From: Acholeplasmataceae bacterium
Lineage (GTDB): Bacteria > Bacillota > Negativicutes > Acidaminococcales > Acidaminococcaceae
Length of the DNA stretch: 32,977 nt
Reading direction: 5' to 3'
Assembly (NCBI GenBank): GCA_012517145.1
Contig: JAAYVM010000181.1
Span: 1-32,977, forward strand
Made by a program: the position numbers and the translations under genes
The notes under the pieces: model-generated
Database searches by the model: none
What the model was told of the DNA's origin: nothing
The model's input: only the letters and a program-made list of their open reading frames with translations
Shown here: one piece after another, positions 23,062 to 30,539 of the stretch
Numbering within the stretch: the first letter of the stretch is position 1
Layout: each line of letters starts with the position of its first letter

Positions 23062-24978
23062 TTAAAAACTTAGTTTGTAACTAAGCAAGAAATTTATCGG
23101 TGTGGAATAATAGTAAGTTCCGGTATGACCCAAATTGTCCTCGCGGTCTAATAAATTATTAATTGACAGGTTGAGTTCCTGCTTTTCATCCATTTTATAG
23201 TTCACAGAAAGATCTGTCACCAGATAAGGTTTGGTGGCTGTGTTGCTGCTGCTCGACAGCATATAACGTTCAGCCAGATAGGTCGCAGTCAAGCTGGTAC
23301 GCCATTTATCCTTGGCATAAGTCACGCCGCCATTAAGCTGCAAACGGCCGTATTTGCGCAGCCATTCATCCGAAGCGGTAGTGCCGTTTTTGGTGTCATA
23401 TGGCTTGACCAAAGGATTCTGGTAGGTAACACCATACTGGTAATTCCACTCCTTGCCGTCAGCGATGGCACACGAGAGCTCAACACCTGTATTTTTGAAA
23501 TCTTCATTATCATAATAATAGCTTGAAGTGGTTTTGTCATAACGGGAAGTAATATTGTCTTTAATATCATAGTGGAACAGAGCTGCCTTCCACTGGTGAT
23601 CACCACTGTTCTTCTTCCAACCCGTTTCGTAATGCATGCCGGTCTCAGGTTTCACGTTAGGATTTCCTTCATATTTACCGTCATCACGTGCATAAATTTG
23701 TTTAAAGGTCGGCATTTTGAAAGATTGAGTAACACTAGCGTAGAGGCGCTCATTATCATTCAACTTATGTACAAACTGTCCGGAACCGCTGAGATTGTCA
23801 TAGTTCTTACCGCCGGTAGTATTTCCTGTCCAAGTTTCCCTCGCTCCAACAATAAGCGTATTTTTGTCATCAAGAGGTTTTTCATATTGCCCGTAGAGCG
23901 CATAATTATTACGGTCATAATCTGTCAATGTAGATGCATAATCATTTGGCAGGTAGTATTCGTGCTGATAAGAGCCGCCAAATAAAATTTTGCCATCACC
24001 GGCCATCCAGGTTTTTTGAACATCAAAACCATAAGTTTTATTTTTTTCCAGATTATAGGCAAATGTTGATTTGGTCACATCGTAATTAGTGTAGTCGATC
24101 TGCCCGGCATTATAATATGCTGTACCTTTGACTGCATCATCACTATATTGCAGCTGCAGATAGTCCTTCTTCGTTTCATACTTTCTATCATTAAGCGCCT
24201 TATCACTGGTTGCTGTAAATTGTCTGTATTGCGTAGCGGAGCTAGATTCATTATGTGTATAAAGCAAATTCAACTTATCATTAAAGCGATAATTCGTCGA
24301 AAAATTGTTCTTTTCTGAGCCTTTTGTATTGTTATATTTACTGCCATCATAGAGAGAAGTCCGGTCAACATTTCCCCATTTATCATAACTATAGCCAAAA
24401 CCAAGCTTGCCTTCCTGCAGGCTTATTTCTTGCTTCTGCTGGCCGAAATTACCATAACCCGTTTTTATATAATTTTGGCGTTCTTTTTTGGTAATTATAT
24501 TAATAATACCGCCGGTAGCCTCACTCCCATAAAGCACTGAACCAGCTGTTTTAATAATTTCTACACGTTCCACATCACTGACAGGTATATCATTAAGGTC
24601 ATATCTGTTATTCAGGTTTAGCGGCACACCATTCACCAAAACCAAGGTGCCACTTGAAACGCCGCGCATAACTATCTCTGAATTGCTGGCAGGATTGATG
24701 GCATTGCCGCCCGGACTGGATGAAAAAACAGTAACGCCGGTAACAGCTGCCAAAGCTTCTTCAAGGTTAGATGTTTCTGCATTTTGAAGTTGTTCTTGTG
24801 TAACAACTTCTGTAGAAGCAGGCACATCTAACACATTCTTTTCATAACGTTGTGCAGTCACAATAAGTTGGTCAAGGGTATAACTAGGCGATTGACTATC
24901 CCCCGCAAATCCTATTCCCATGCCGGTGAAAAAAATGCCATTAGCAACAATACCGGCAACTACATTTCTCAAATTCAT
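23062..24978 (-). CDS. btuB: TonB-dependent outer-membrane receptor, BtuB-like
   Basis: A 638-residue outer-membrane transporter for cobalamin or a related corrinoid, energised by TonB. An N-terminal signal region is followed by a TonB box (DQLIVTAQR, about 36-44), a plug domain (VVTQEQLQNAETSNLEEAL, IVMRGVSSGTLVLVNGVPL, DVERVEIIKTAGSVLYGSEA, GGIINIITKK), then a 22-strand-type barrel with aromatic girdles ending in SYKLSF. The B12 riboswitch in front is the main support for substrate class. No ABC transporter (btuFCD) or tonB/exbBD gene lies nearby. Ribosome site GGGG 7-8 nt before the ATG. Confidence 0.9.
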   Translation of the reverse strand: MNLRNVVAGIVANGIFFTGMGIGFAGDSQSPSYTLDQLIVTAQRYEKNVLDVPASTEVVTQEQLQNAETSNLEEALAAVTGVTVFSSSPGGNAINPASNSEIVMRGVSSGTLVLVNGVPLNLNNRYDLNDIPVSDVERVEIIKTAGSVLYGSEATGGIINIITKKERQNYIKTGYGNFGQQKQEISLQEGKLGFGYSYDKWGNVDRTSLYDGSKYNNTKGSEKNNFSTNYRFNDKLNLLYTHNESSSATQYRQFTATSDKALNDRKYETKKDYLQLQYSDDAVKGTAYYNAGQIDYTNYDVTKSTFAYNLEKNKTYGFDVQKTWMAGDGKILFGGSYQHEYYLPNDYASTLTDYDRNNYALYGQYEKPLDDKNTLIVGARETWTGNTTGGKNYDNLSGSGQFVHKLNDNERLYASVTQSFKMPTFKQIYARDDGKYEGNPNVKPETGMHYETGWKKNSGDHQWKAALFHYDIKDNITSRYDKTTSSYYYDNEDFKNTGVELSCAIADGKEWNYQYGVTYQNPLVKPYDTKNGTTASDEWLRKYGRLQLNGGVTYAKDKWRTSLTATYLAERYMLSSSSNTATKPYLVTDLSVNYKMDEKQELNLSINNLLDREDNLGHTGTYYYSTPINFLLSYKLSF

Positions 24979-25045
24979 CCCTTTAACCCCATCCCATTAA
25001 TAGTTTATCAATTCCCCATGATAAATAACTTTTTAAAAAACAAAA

Positions 25046-25072
25046 AACCTTCCTGACAAAATCAGGAAGGTT
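25046..25072 (-). terminator. Riboswitch-linked terminator before btuB
   Basis: AACCTTCCTGA/TCAGGAAGGTT (25046-25056 with 25062-25072), 11 bp with a 5-nt loop, followed on the minus strand by TTTTGTTTTTT. It lies between the aptamer and btuB and is the likely B12-induced off-state. Confidence 0.9.
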
Positions 25073-25143
25073 ATAAAAGCATACAAAGGCCCTTTAGGCG
25101 CGTGCTTCACTTTCCCATCTCTCGCAGGTTAAGCGTAAAACAT

Positions 25144-25296
25144 AATCAGGCAGTTATTCTGGCTCAGAATCATCGCTTGCTTCGCCTTCCCAAGTCTCTA
25201 AACTCAGTGGCATTTTGAAGCTCGCTCCTCTTTACAGCGGCGGGACCGCATCGGCTTTCAACCGATTTCTCTTTTAAGCGTTTGGTGCACCTGACT
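25144..25296 (-). promoter_or_regulatory. Cobalamin riboswitch upstream of btuB
   Basis: On the minus strand: AGTCAGGTGCACC at the 5' end, GAAATCGGTTGAAAGCCGA, GCGGTCCCGCCGCTGTAA, ATGCCACTGAG, GGGAAGGC, and GAGCCAGAATAACTGCC at the 3' end. P1 pairs TCAGG (25290-25294) with CCTGA (25146-25150). Together with the promoter at 25322-25350 and the terminator at 25046-25072 this is a complete transcriptional riboswitch. It fills most of the gene-free stretch 24979-25475. Confidence 0.94.
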
Positions 25297-25321
25297 ACTT
25301 ACATATTAAGTTTACGTGTTA

Positions 25322-25350
25322 ATATTAGCACTGTCTCCGCGCAGTGTCAA
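25322..25350 (-). promoter_or_regulatory. Sigma-A promoter of the B12 regulon
   Basis: A perfect -35 TTGACA (25345-25350), a 17-nt spacer and -10 TAATAT (25322-25327). Transcription starts near 25315, about 19 nt before the aptamer. Confidence 0.85.
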
Positions 25351-25423
25351 CGGTCATCTGTTTTATATAGCCATAAAATACAGTTAAAATCAGGGTTTTG
25401 TTAATAAGCTGATGAATAAATAA

Positions 25424-25446
25424 GCCTGCGTCTATGAAACGCAGGC
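25424..25446 (-). terminator. Terminator after the WG-repeat gene pair
   Basis: GCCTGCGT/ACGCAGGC (25424-25431 with 25439-25446), 7-nt loop, followed on the minus strand by TTATTTATTC. The U-tract is interrupted, so efficiency is uncertain. It lies 29 bases after the stop of the small exported protein. Confidence 0.7.
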
Positions 25447-25475
25447 CTCAGTTCAACTTATAAAAGCATCTTCTT

Positions 25476-25874
25476 TTATTTGGCATATCGTAGGGCAAGA
25501 TTAATCATCCCATCAAAGAAGTCACCCGTATAAACATTCCACCAATTGCTGGGGGTTGGTTCGTAATAGAATTCTTTGTTATTGGAATCATAATCGTGGT
25601 ATTCCAGCTCTCTCATTGTTCTTGGGCTTGTTAGTTTAACCTCGTATCTGATTGTCGACCTATCACCGGCCAAATAGTAGACACCAGAATCCTTATCATA
25701 CATGACCAATTCCCAAAAATAAAGCGTATTTCCGCTTCTGTACACTGTTTCCGTATCAATGTAGCTTCTCCCATCACTGAAATTATTGTAATACACCCAG
25801 TTGGTAGCCAAAGCAGTATTAGCAAACATAAACAAGAAAAGCATCATAAATACTAAGATCCTTTTTCTTCTCAT
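25476..25874 (-). CDS. Small exported protein, adhesin-E-like fold (hypothetical)
   Basis: A 132-residue exported protein: a signal peptide (RRKRILVFMMLFLFMF, cut near ALA-T) and a short beta-rich domain beginning NWVYYNN and containing YIDTETVYRSGNTLYFWELV. The pattern YIDxxTV, about 8 residues, then a hydrophobic strand ending FWEL or YWDL recurs in the C-terminal part of the SUMF1-like protein at 29088-30254, so the two share a domain. It resembles surface-adhesin-E-like proteins of Negativicutes; function unknown. The ATG at 25874 has AAGGGTGG 8 nt upstream, while a GTG at 25886 overlaps that site. It follows the WG-repeat gene after 24 bp. Confidence 0.75.
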   Translation of the reverse strand: MRRKRILVFMMLFLFMFANTALATNWVYYNNFSDGRSYIDTETVYRSGNTLYFWELVMYDKDSGVYYLAGDRSTIRYEVKLTSPRTMRELEYHDYDSNNKEFYYEPTPSNWWNVYTGDFFDGMINLALRYAK

Positions 25875-25898
25875 AATAAATACCACCCTTCTCGTCTG

Positions 25899-27359
25899 CT
25901 ATTTTAAGCTCCAGGGCTCGGCTGTACCATCAGGCCTAATATATCCCCAATGCCCTTTTAGTTTTACTCCAGCCAACCCATCCCACGAAAATTCCTGTGC
26001 CTCTTCATATTTGGGTACGATAACTTCTTTTCCCGTTGGATCAATGTACCCCCATTTGCCGTCTCGTTTGACCGGCATCCTTTCATTATGCCAAAGCAAG
26101 CCAACTTCATCATACTTTGGTTTTACAATTTCTTGCCCATCATTATTAATAAAACCCCACTTGCCATTTTCTTTTACAGCAGCCAAATTTTCCATTAATC
26201 CCCAAATTGATAGGTTTTCATATTTTAGCGGTGTGATTTTTCTGCCATTACCGTCAATATAACCCCACTTACCGTCAATCATTACGGGGATTAAGCCGCC
26301 TCGCAGATAATTTATCTGGTCATATACCGGAGCAATTATCTCCACTCCGCTTCTATCCATAAAACCCCATTTCCCGTTTTGTTTGACAGGGATAAGCTGG
26401 TCAAACGGATAATCTACTTTTTCGTATTTTGCGGGAACAATTTCCTTGCCTTCCATATCAATCATCCCATATTTACCGTTAACCGAAACAACAGCTACTC
26501 CTTCATAAAAATTATCAGCTGAATCGTAAATAGCCGCCAGAACTGTATTGCCAGACTTATCGATATATTTCCACTTAGTAAACAACTTTACCGGCGCCAG
26601 CTCACTCATGAACTCGCCAGCTCCCTTATAAATAGGTTTTATTACCTCCTGGGCGTTAGTATCAATATACCCCCATCTATCGTCGCGCAAAACTGCCGCC
26701 AGGCCATTAACAAACAACCACTGGGAAGTTTCCTGATACTTCGGCGGAATGACTTCTGTTCCTTTCCGATCGATAAATGCCCATTTACCATTGCGCTTAA
26801 CTGCGGTTAAGCCTTCTTCAAAACCCCATGGATAAATTTTTTCATATATCAACTTACCGATTACTTTACCATTTTTATCGACAAATCCCCATTTGCCATC
26901 TTTCTTTACTTGCGTATAATCGCCGCTATAAAACTGTGCTTCATCATAAAGTAACGGAACTATTTCTTTACCGGCTTTATCAACGAATCCCCATTTGCCG
27001 TCAGCCATAACTTTACCGCGGTCGTCCACAAAATCCGTTGTTAAATCATATTTCGGCGCAACAATCTCTTTGCCAGTACGGTTGATGTAACCCATCTTAC
27101 CATCGCGTTTTATTGTTGCCATGTCATCCAATTCAAACCAGCCAAAACCGCCAATTTCATCATAGACAGCCGGGATGATTTCCACGCCATTTTTGTCAAT
27201 ACATCCCCACTTACCATTTATCTTCACCTTGGTCAGATTTTCGCTGTAATAACCCATATCATCATATTTAAAATTGCTTTCTTGGGCAAAAACAACGGCA
27301 CTCGTTAAAATAACAGATGCCGCAGCTAATATTCCTGCCAACTTACGTCCCATCAGCAT
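25899..27359 (-). CDS. Exported WG-repeat protein, 13 repeats
   Basis: A 486-residue exported protein. The signal peptide ends VVFA-Q. The rest is about 13 tandem repeats of roughly 35 residues with the core (N)GKWGxIDxxGxEIxPxxYD, the WG/KWG repeat (Pfam WG_beta_rep). The seventh unit (TKWKYIDKSG) and the last (GHWGYIRPDG) are degenerate. These repeats build a beta-rich binding surface; members are secreted or cell-surface proteins without known activity. Two ATGs (27359 and 27353) follow an AAGGGGGCGG site; the first is used here but the second is better spaced. It precedes the small exported protein in what looks like a two-gene unit. Confidence 0.88.
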   Translation of the reverse strand: MLMGRKLAGILAAASVILTSAVVFAQESNFKYDDMGYYSENLTKVKINGKWGCIDKNGVEIIPAVYDEIGGFGWFELDDMATIKRDGKMGYINRTGKEIVAPKYDLTTDFVDDRGKVMADGKWGFVDKAGKEIVPLLYDEAQFYSGDYTQVKKDGKWGFVDKNGKVIGKLIYEKIYPWGFEEGLTAVKRNGKWAFIDRKGTEVIPPKYQETSQWLFVNGLAAVLRDDRWGYIDTNAQEVIKPIYKGAGEFMSELAPVKLFTKWKYIDKSGNTVLAAIYDSADNFYEGVAVVSVNGKYGMIDMEGKEIVPAKYEKVDYPFDQLIPVKQNGKWGFMDRSGVEIIAPVYDQINYLRGGLIPVMIDGKWGYIDGNGRKITPLKYENLSIWGLMENLAAVKENGKWGFINNDGQEIVKPKYDEVGLLWHNERMPVKRDGKWGYIDPTGKEVIVPKYEEAQEFSWDGLAGVKLKGHWGYIRPDGTAEPWSLK

Positions 27360-27419
27360 TTGACCGCCCCCTTGCGATTAATGTGTCGAATAAAATTTAC
27401 AGGTTCTTTTTTCCATTGT

Positions 27420-27428
27420 ATTATGCCA
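27420..27428 (-). promoter_or_regulatory. Possible extended -10 promoter of the WG-repeat gene
   Basis: TGGCATAAT on the minus strand is an extended -10 (TGn plus CATAAT). No good -35 lies at proper spacing. It is about 60 bases upstream of the start codon, and the terminator of the previous unit (27485-27505) isolates the gene, so a promoter is needed in this interval. Confidence 0.35.
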
Positions 27429-27484
27429 AGGTAATAATAGCAATCTCTTTGTCTGAAAATTGTAATTATTTTTTGAATAAAAAA

Positions 27485-27505
27485 AGCCTGATTTTTTATC
27501 AGGCT
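27485..27505 (-). terminator. Terminator of the six-gene cluster
   Basis: AGCCTGAT/ATCAGGCT (27485-27492 with 27498-27505) with a 5-nt loop, followed on the minus strand by TTTTTTATTC. It lies about 90 bases after the stop of the gene at 27595. Confidence 0.85.
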
Positions 27506-27594
27506 CAGACTGTTAATATGATCAATATGTTACTTTAAAACTCGACACTTTTAGGCCGGTGTGGAAATATTTATATTGCTTATAAATATACGCC

Positions 27595-28038
27595 TTAATG
27601 CTTATTTGAACTGAATCTGTTCCACACATAGCGCGCTGCTTTGAAAAGCAGTGCAATGATCATAAGATCGAAGAGCAATCCCATAATCTCAGAAAACATA
27701 CCGTGAGAACCAAACCCAAACATATTACCGAGCATACTGCCCATCAGCATGCCGCCGCCAAACATCGCTGCGGAGCGCAGAAAGCCATTACCCGTTGACG
27801 TTGTCTGCTGCGGTTGCTGCTTGGTTGCCGCAGTTGGGGCTTTTTCGCTGTAGCTGCTTGCCGGAGCTGAAGACTTATACCCGGATGACGTATTCGGTGA
27901 CGTCTGCGAAGTGCTAGGTGCCTTTTGAGTCACACTGGTTGAAGTCCTTGGTGCCCCTTTCGAACTGCTAATGGCTGCGAGGCCAACTGACTGTATGGCA
28001 AAAATAAATAAAAAGGTTAGTACCAATAATTTTTTCAT
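27595..28038 (-). CDS. Exported low-complexity membrane protein (hypothetical)
   Basis: 147 residues: a signal peptide (MKKLLVLTFLFIFAIQ..., cut near GLA-A), a disordered Ser/Thr/Pro/Gln/Lys-rich linker (about 23-84), a glycine/methionine-rich hydrophobic segment (GGGMLMGSMLGNMFGFG) and a second membrane helix (IMGLLFDLMIIALLF) with a basic tail. The layout recalls the N-terminal part of Tim44-like bacterial proteins, but the Tim44 domain itself is absent. Function unknown. It starts 1 bp after the stop of the upstream gene and is the last gene of the cluster. Confidence 0.75.
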   Translation of the reverse strand: MKKLLVLTFLFIFAIQSVGLAAISSSKGAPRTSTSVTQKAPSTSQTSPNTSSGYKSSAPASSYSEKAPTAATKQQPQQTTSTGNGFLRSAAMFGGGMLMGSMLGNMFGFGSHGMFSEIMGLLFDLMIIALLFKAARYVWNRFSSNKH

Positions 28039-28039
28039 C

Positions 28040-28318
28040 TTATTCCTCCGTATGAGTTTTTACATCTTCCGGGAAGACATAAATTTCTGCCAGGTTGGGC
28101 AGCTCACCTGCTAAATATCTGTCTATATCGTGTACATCCACATAAAAAGTACAAGCTACTTCTAAATACCCTTGTTCTTGGGCATTGCTTTGATTACGAA
28201 TTGCCATTAATTTTTCGCGCAACTTCAAGCACTCTAATTCTGTAGCTGTGACATCAAGCTTAACCAAAGGATGTCCATAGTCACGTATTACTTCAAGCAA
28301 ATCTAATCTTTCTGACAT
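28040..28318 (-). CDS. Hypothetical small acidic protein, 92 aa
   Basis: Not recognised. A cytoplasmic, acidic protein without signal or membrane segment: a helix (SERLDLLEVIRDYG), a central ELECLKLREKLMAIRNQ helix, then YLEVACTFYVDVHDIDRYL and an acidic tail. GGAGA lies 7 nt before the ATG. It overlaps the upstream small ORF by 16 bp and is separated from the downstream gene by 1 bp, so it is translated within the same operon. Confidence 0.65.
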   Translation of the reverse strand: MSERLDLLEVIRDYGHPLVKLDVTATELECLKLREKLMAIRNQSNAQEQGYLEVACTFYVDVHDIDRYLAGELPNLAEIYVFPEDVKTHTEE

Positions 28319-28497
28319 ATCATGTTCTCCTTTTTATTTCTGAAATTATCTGCAAAAATCTTGGTCAACATAACTTCTCGGCTATGATAATTAACGCTAA
28401 TGATAGCACCAATTGGACTTAAATGCAAAATGTCACCAGCAAATATTTGTAACATGTTTTTGAATTTTACATCTAAAGTCATTTTATTCTTTATCAT
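28303..28497 (-). CDS. Hypothetical small protein, 64 aa
   Basis: Not recognised. A beta-rich short protein, basic at its ends, with a hydrophobic core (LQIFAGDILHLSPIGAIISVNY). The ATG at 28497 comes 7 nt after the stop of the upstream gene and has no clear ribosome site, so it would depend on coupled translation; an ATG at 28482 is an alternative. The tight fit between neighbours is the main support that it is real. Confidence 0.45.
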   Translation of the reverse strand: MIKNKMTLDVKFKNMLQIFAGDILHLSPIGAIISVNYHSREVMLTKIFADNFRNKKENMICQKD

Positions 28498-28504
28498 CAA
28501 CTGT

Positions 28505-28876
28505 TTATTTTATTGCGTCGATCCATTCCCAGAAATGTTTTTCACCGCCCCAGACTTCAAAAGCAGCAAGCACTCGCCGTTGGTTTTCGTTAAGAGAATC
28601 TCCGAATCTATCGTACAGAAAATGTACATCATTATAACCTGATTTTTCCCGCCACCAGGCAAGCCAATCCAATAAATCTCCGTTATCGTCGTCTTTTTTG
28701 ATATGTTCAACAGACATCATCTGCCGCCATTCGTAAACAGCCCACGTCAAAACAACGAAAAGTGATCCCGGCAGCTGGCGTTCTGGTGGCAGTTTCTTAT
28801 TTAAGGTTTTCAAATGGTCCATCAGGTCATACATATCAGCGTTCAGACAAGCCAAATCCATTTCATTAATTTTCAT
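28505..28876 (-). CDS. Hypothetical protein, 123 aa
   Basis: Not recognised. A soluble helical protein rich in Trp, Asp and Glu, with a long helix at the start (MDLACLNADMYDLMDHLKTLNKKL), a hydrophobic segment (SLFVVLTWAVYEW) too short and polar for a sure membrane helix, and an aromatic, acidic end (LLDWLAWWREKSGY, KHFWEWIDAIK). The ATG at 28876 overlaps the upstream gene by 11 bp with GAGG 8 nt ahead; a GTG at 28891 is less likely. Confidence 0.65.
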   Translation of the reverse strand: MKINEMDLACLNADMYDLMDHLKTLNKKLPPERQLPGSLFVVLTWAVYEWRQMMSVEHIKKDDDNGDLLDWLAWWREKSGYNDVHFLYDRFGDSLNENQRRVLAAFEVWGGEKHFWEWIDAIK

Positions 28877-29081
28877 CTGCCTGTTCCTCACATTTGTCTG
28901 TAAAACGTGACTTTTCCCATTTAATCGCTACTATTTCACTGATACGCACTTCATCTAACTCGTCAAACTCCTCCCAAACACCGACAAATTCCTCCGCTTC
29001 CTCCAGTGTCTCAAAATAGCGGAAGATATCACCTTTGTACATTCTCGCGGTCACCACATACTTATCCATACTCAACACCAT
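28866..29081 (-). CDS. Hypothetical small acidic protein, 71 aa
   Basis: Not recognised. A short, very acidic cytoplasmic protein (FETLEEAEEFVGVWEEFDELDEV) in a ferredoxin-like strand-helix-strand order. The start is unclear: the ATG at 29081 is only 1 nt from AGAAGG, so TTG (29075) or ATG (29069, MDKYVVTARM) may be used instead. It begins 6 bp after the SUMF1-like gene and overlaps the next gene. Confidence 0.6.
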   Translation of the reverse strand: MVLSMDKYVVTARMYKGDIFRYFETLEEAEEFVGVWEEFDELDEVRISEIVAIKWEKSRFTDKCEEQADEN

Positions 29082-29087
29082 GCCTTC

Positions 29088-30254
29088 TTATTTTTTGTGA
29101 GACAAATGAGGTAGTTTCGGCACATCATAAACTAATTTTCCTTCACGGACAAAGGTCAAAGCAAATTTAAAAGCTTTTTCCTGATAACTTCCAGGCTGAA
29201 TAGCGAGGGAATGAGCTCTGATGATATCACTGTTAAATTGATCATCCTGATCGTACAAAAAACCTTGTATGATCCAGGCATGCAGCGGCGATAGGTCAGT
29301 TCGAACACCATACTGGATAAGGCGCTTGTAATATCCTTCCGGATCAATATACAAATCCCAATAAAAAATCATATCGCCGTCTTTGATCACAGTATCTTTA
29401 TCAATATAGGTATGCTGGTCAGACACTTTCATCCAGGAAGTCGCCGATTTCTCGCCAGCCGTTCTTGCAACTCTGAAACCAACACATACACTTGGCATAT
29501 CTAAACCATTAATATTACCACAGGCAATGTTAACGTCACTGCGCCAACTGCCGCCCCTGCAGGCACGCATACTTTTTTCCGGTTTCGTATACTCATCACG
29601 CCAATAGTAGGCATCCCAGCACCATTCTTCCACATTTCCGCTCATATCGTAAAGTCCCAATTCATTCGACAATTTGGCGCCTACCGGATGCGTCCTTTGC
29701 TTAGAGTTTCCCGTATACCAGGCAACAGCATCTGCGTCATTGCCGCCGCTGAATTTAAAGTCCTTGCTCTCTGCTCCGCCTTTAGCTGCATACTCCCACT
29801 CTGCCTCTGTCGGCAGTCGATAGCCATTGGCATCGAAATTACAACTTGTTTCCATCCCTCTGCCTGCATAAACCCGTTGCAAGCCTTCCAGTTCGCTCCG
29901 CCAATTACAGTAATCTATCGCATCCTGCCATGATACGTTGATAACCGGATGAAGTCCGCGGCTCCAGCCATTATCTTTCGGCATATTGCGTCCTGTGAAT
30001 AAACAAAAAGTATCATATTCGGCAAAGGTTACTTCATACTTGCCGATATAAAAATCTTTGACAGTTACCTGCCGCGGCTGCTTCTCCGGACCAGGACCAT
30101 CACGCAGTTCCGGCGATTGCCAGTAGGTTCCGCCTTTTACCAAGACCATCGTACCAATTTCATCCTGCGCGTGTGCTGACGGCGAGAATACAAATAATGA
30201 AAATATAAATAAAGCTAACCCCAGTGACCTCCAAAATATTTTTACTTTTTTCAA
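29088..30254 (-). CDS. Exported SUMF1/FGE-fold protein with C-terminal adhesin-E-like domain
   Basis: 388 residues. The signal peptide ends AHA-Q. Residues about 33-270 are a formylglycine-generating-enzyme (SUMF1) fold: MVLVKGGTYW, FYIGKYEVTFAEY, HPVINVSWQDAIDYCNW, YRLPTEAEWEYAAKGG, GLYDMSGNVEEWCWD, RGGSWRSD and GFRVAR. Aligned by eye with human FGE, the two catalytic Cys positions after GGS are Ser and Ala, so it is probably not a formylglycine oxidase. Residues about 275-380 form a second domain (YIDKDTVIKDGDMIFYWDL) like that of the protein at 25476. The start is a TTG with GGAGG 7 nt upstream. First gene of a six-gene run; role unknown. Confidence 0.85.
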   Translation of the reverse strand: MKKVKIFWRSLGLALFIFSLFVFSPSAHAQDEIGTMVLVKGGTYWQSPELRDGPGPEKQPRQVTVKDFYIGKYEVTFAEYDTFCLFTGRNMPKDNGWSRGLHPVINVSWQDAIDYCNWRSELEGLQRVYAGRGMETSCNFDANGYRLPTEAEWEYAAKGGAESKDFKFSGGNDADAVAWYTGNSKQRTHPVGAKLSNELGLYDMSGNVEEWCWDAYYWRDEYTKPEKSMRACRGGSWRSDVNIACGNINGLDMPSVCVGFRVARTAGEKSATSWMKVSDQHTYIDKDTVIKDGDMIFYWDLYIDPEGYYKRLIQYGVRTDLSPLHAWIIQGFLYDQDDQFNSDIIRAHSLAIQPGSYQEKAFKFALTFVREGKLVYDVPKLPHLSHKK

Positions 30255-30341
30255 AACAATTCCTCCTTAGAAATACGGAGACCTTTACTTGTTTTAATAA
30301 AAACAAAATTTTGCAGCGCCCATATCTTAGCTGAATATTAT

Positions 30342-30353
30342 GACTGAACAGTC
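30342..30353. promoter_or_regulatory. Palindrome upstream of the six-gene cluster
   Basis: GACTG, AA, CAGTC: a perfect 5+2+5 palindrome about 90 bases before the SUMF1-like start. Nearby CATAAT and TAATAT could be -10 boxes but have no matching -35. A candidate operator only. Nothing else is seen in 30255-30454. Confidence 0.2.
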
Positions 30354-30454
30354 CACTCACGCCCTAAGATTATCATATTATCAATATTTGCACAATTAGC
30401 CCTTTTGGTTGTAAAATACTATTTTTTATAAAAAATGTACACCGCCTATAAAAA

Positions 30455-30490
30455 AGATAAACCTCTGAGCAATTGTTCAGAGGTTTATCT
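30455..30490 (-). terminator. Terminator of the PLP enzyme-symporter unit
   Basis: A 16-bp stem (30455-30470 with 30475-30490, one G-U pair) around an AATT loop, followed on the minus strand by TTTTTATAGG. It lies about 50 bases after the symporter stop. Confidence 0.88.
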
Positions 30491-30539
30491 GAAATAAAGA
30501 CTATTACTTATATTTAACTAGCTATTCTTTCTTCATTCT

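Noticed and set aside
25801-26262. A 153-codon plus-strand ORF opposite the WG-repeat gene
   Set aside because: A mirror of the repetitive WG coding sequence, with no ribosome site; the same holds for other long plus-strand ORFs opposite the aromatic genes.
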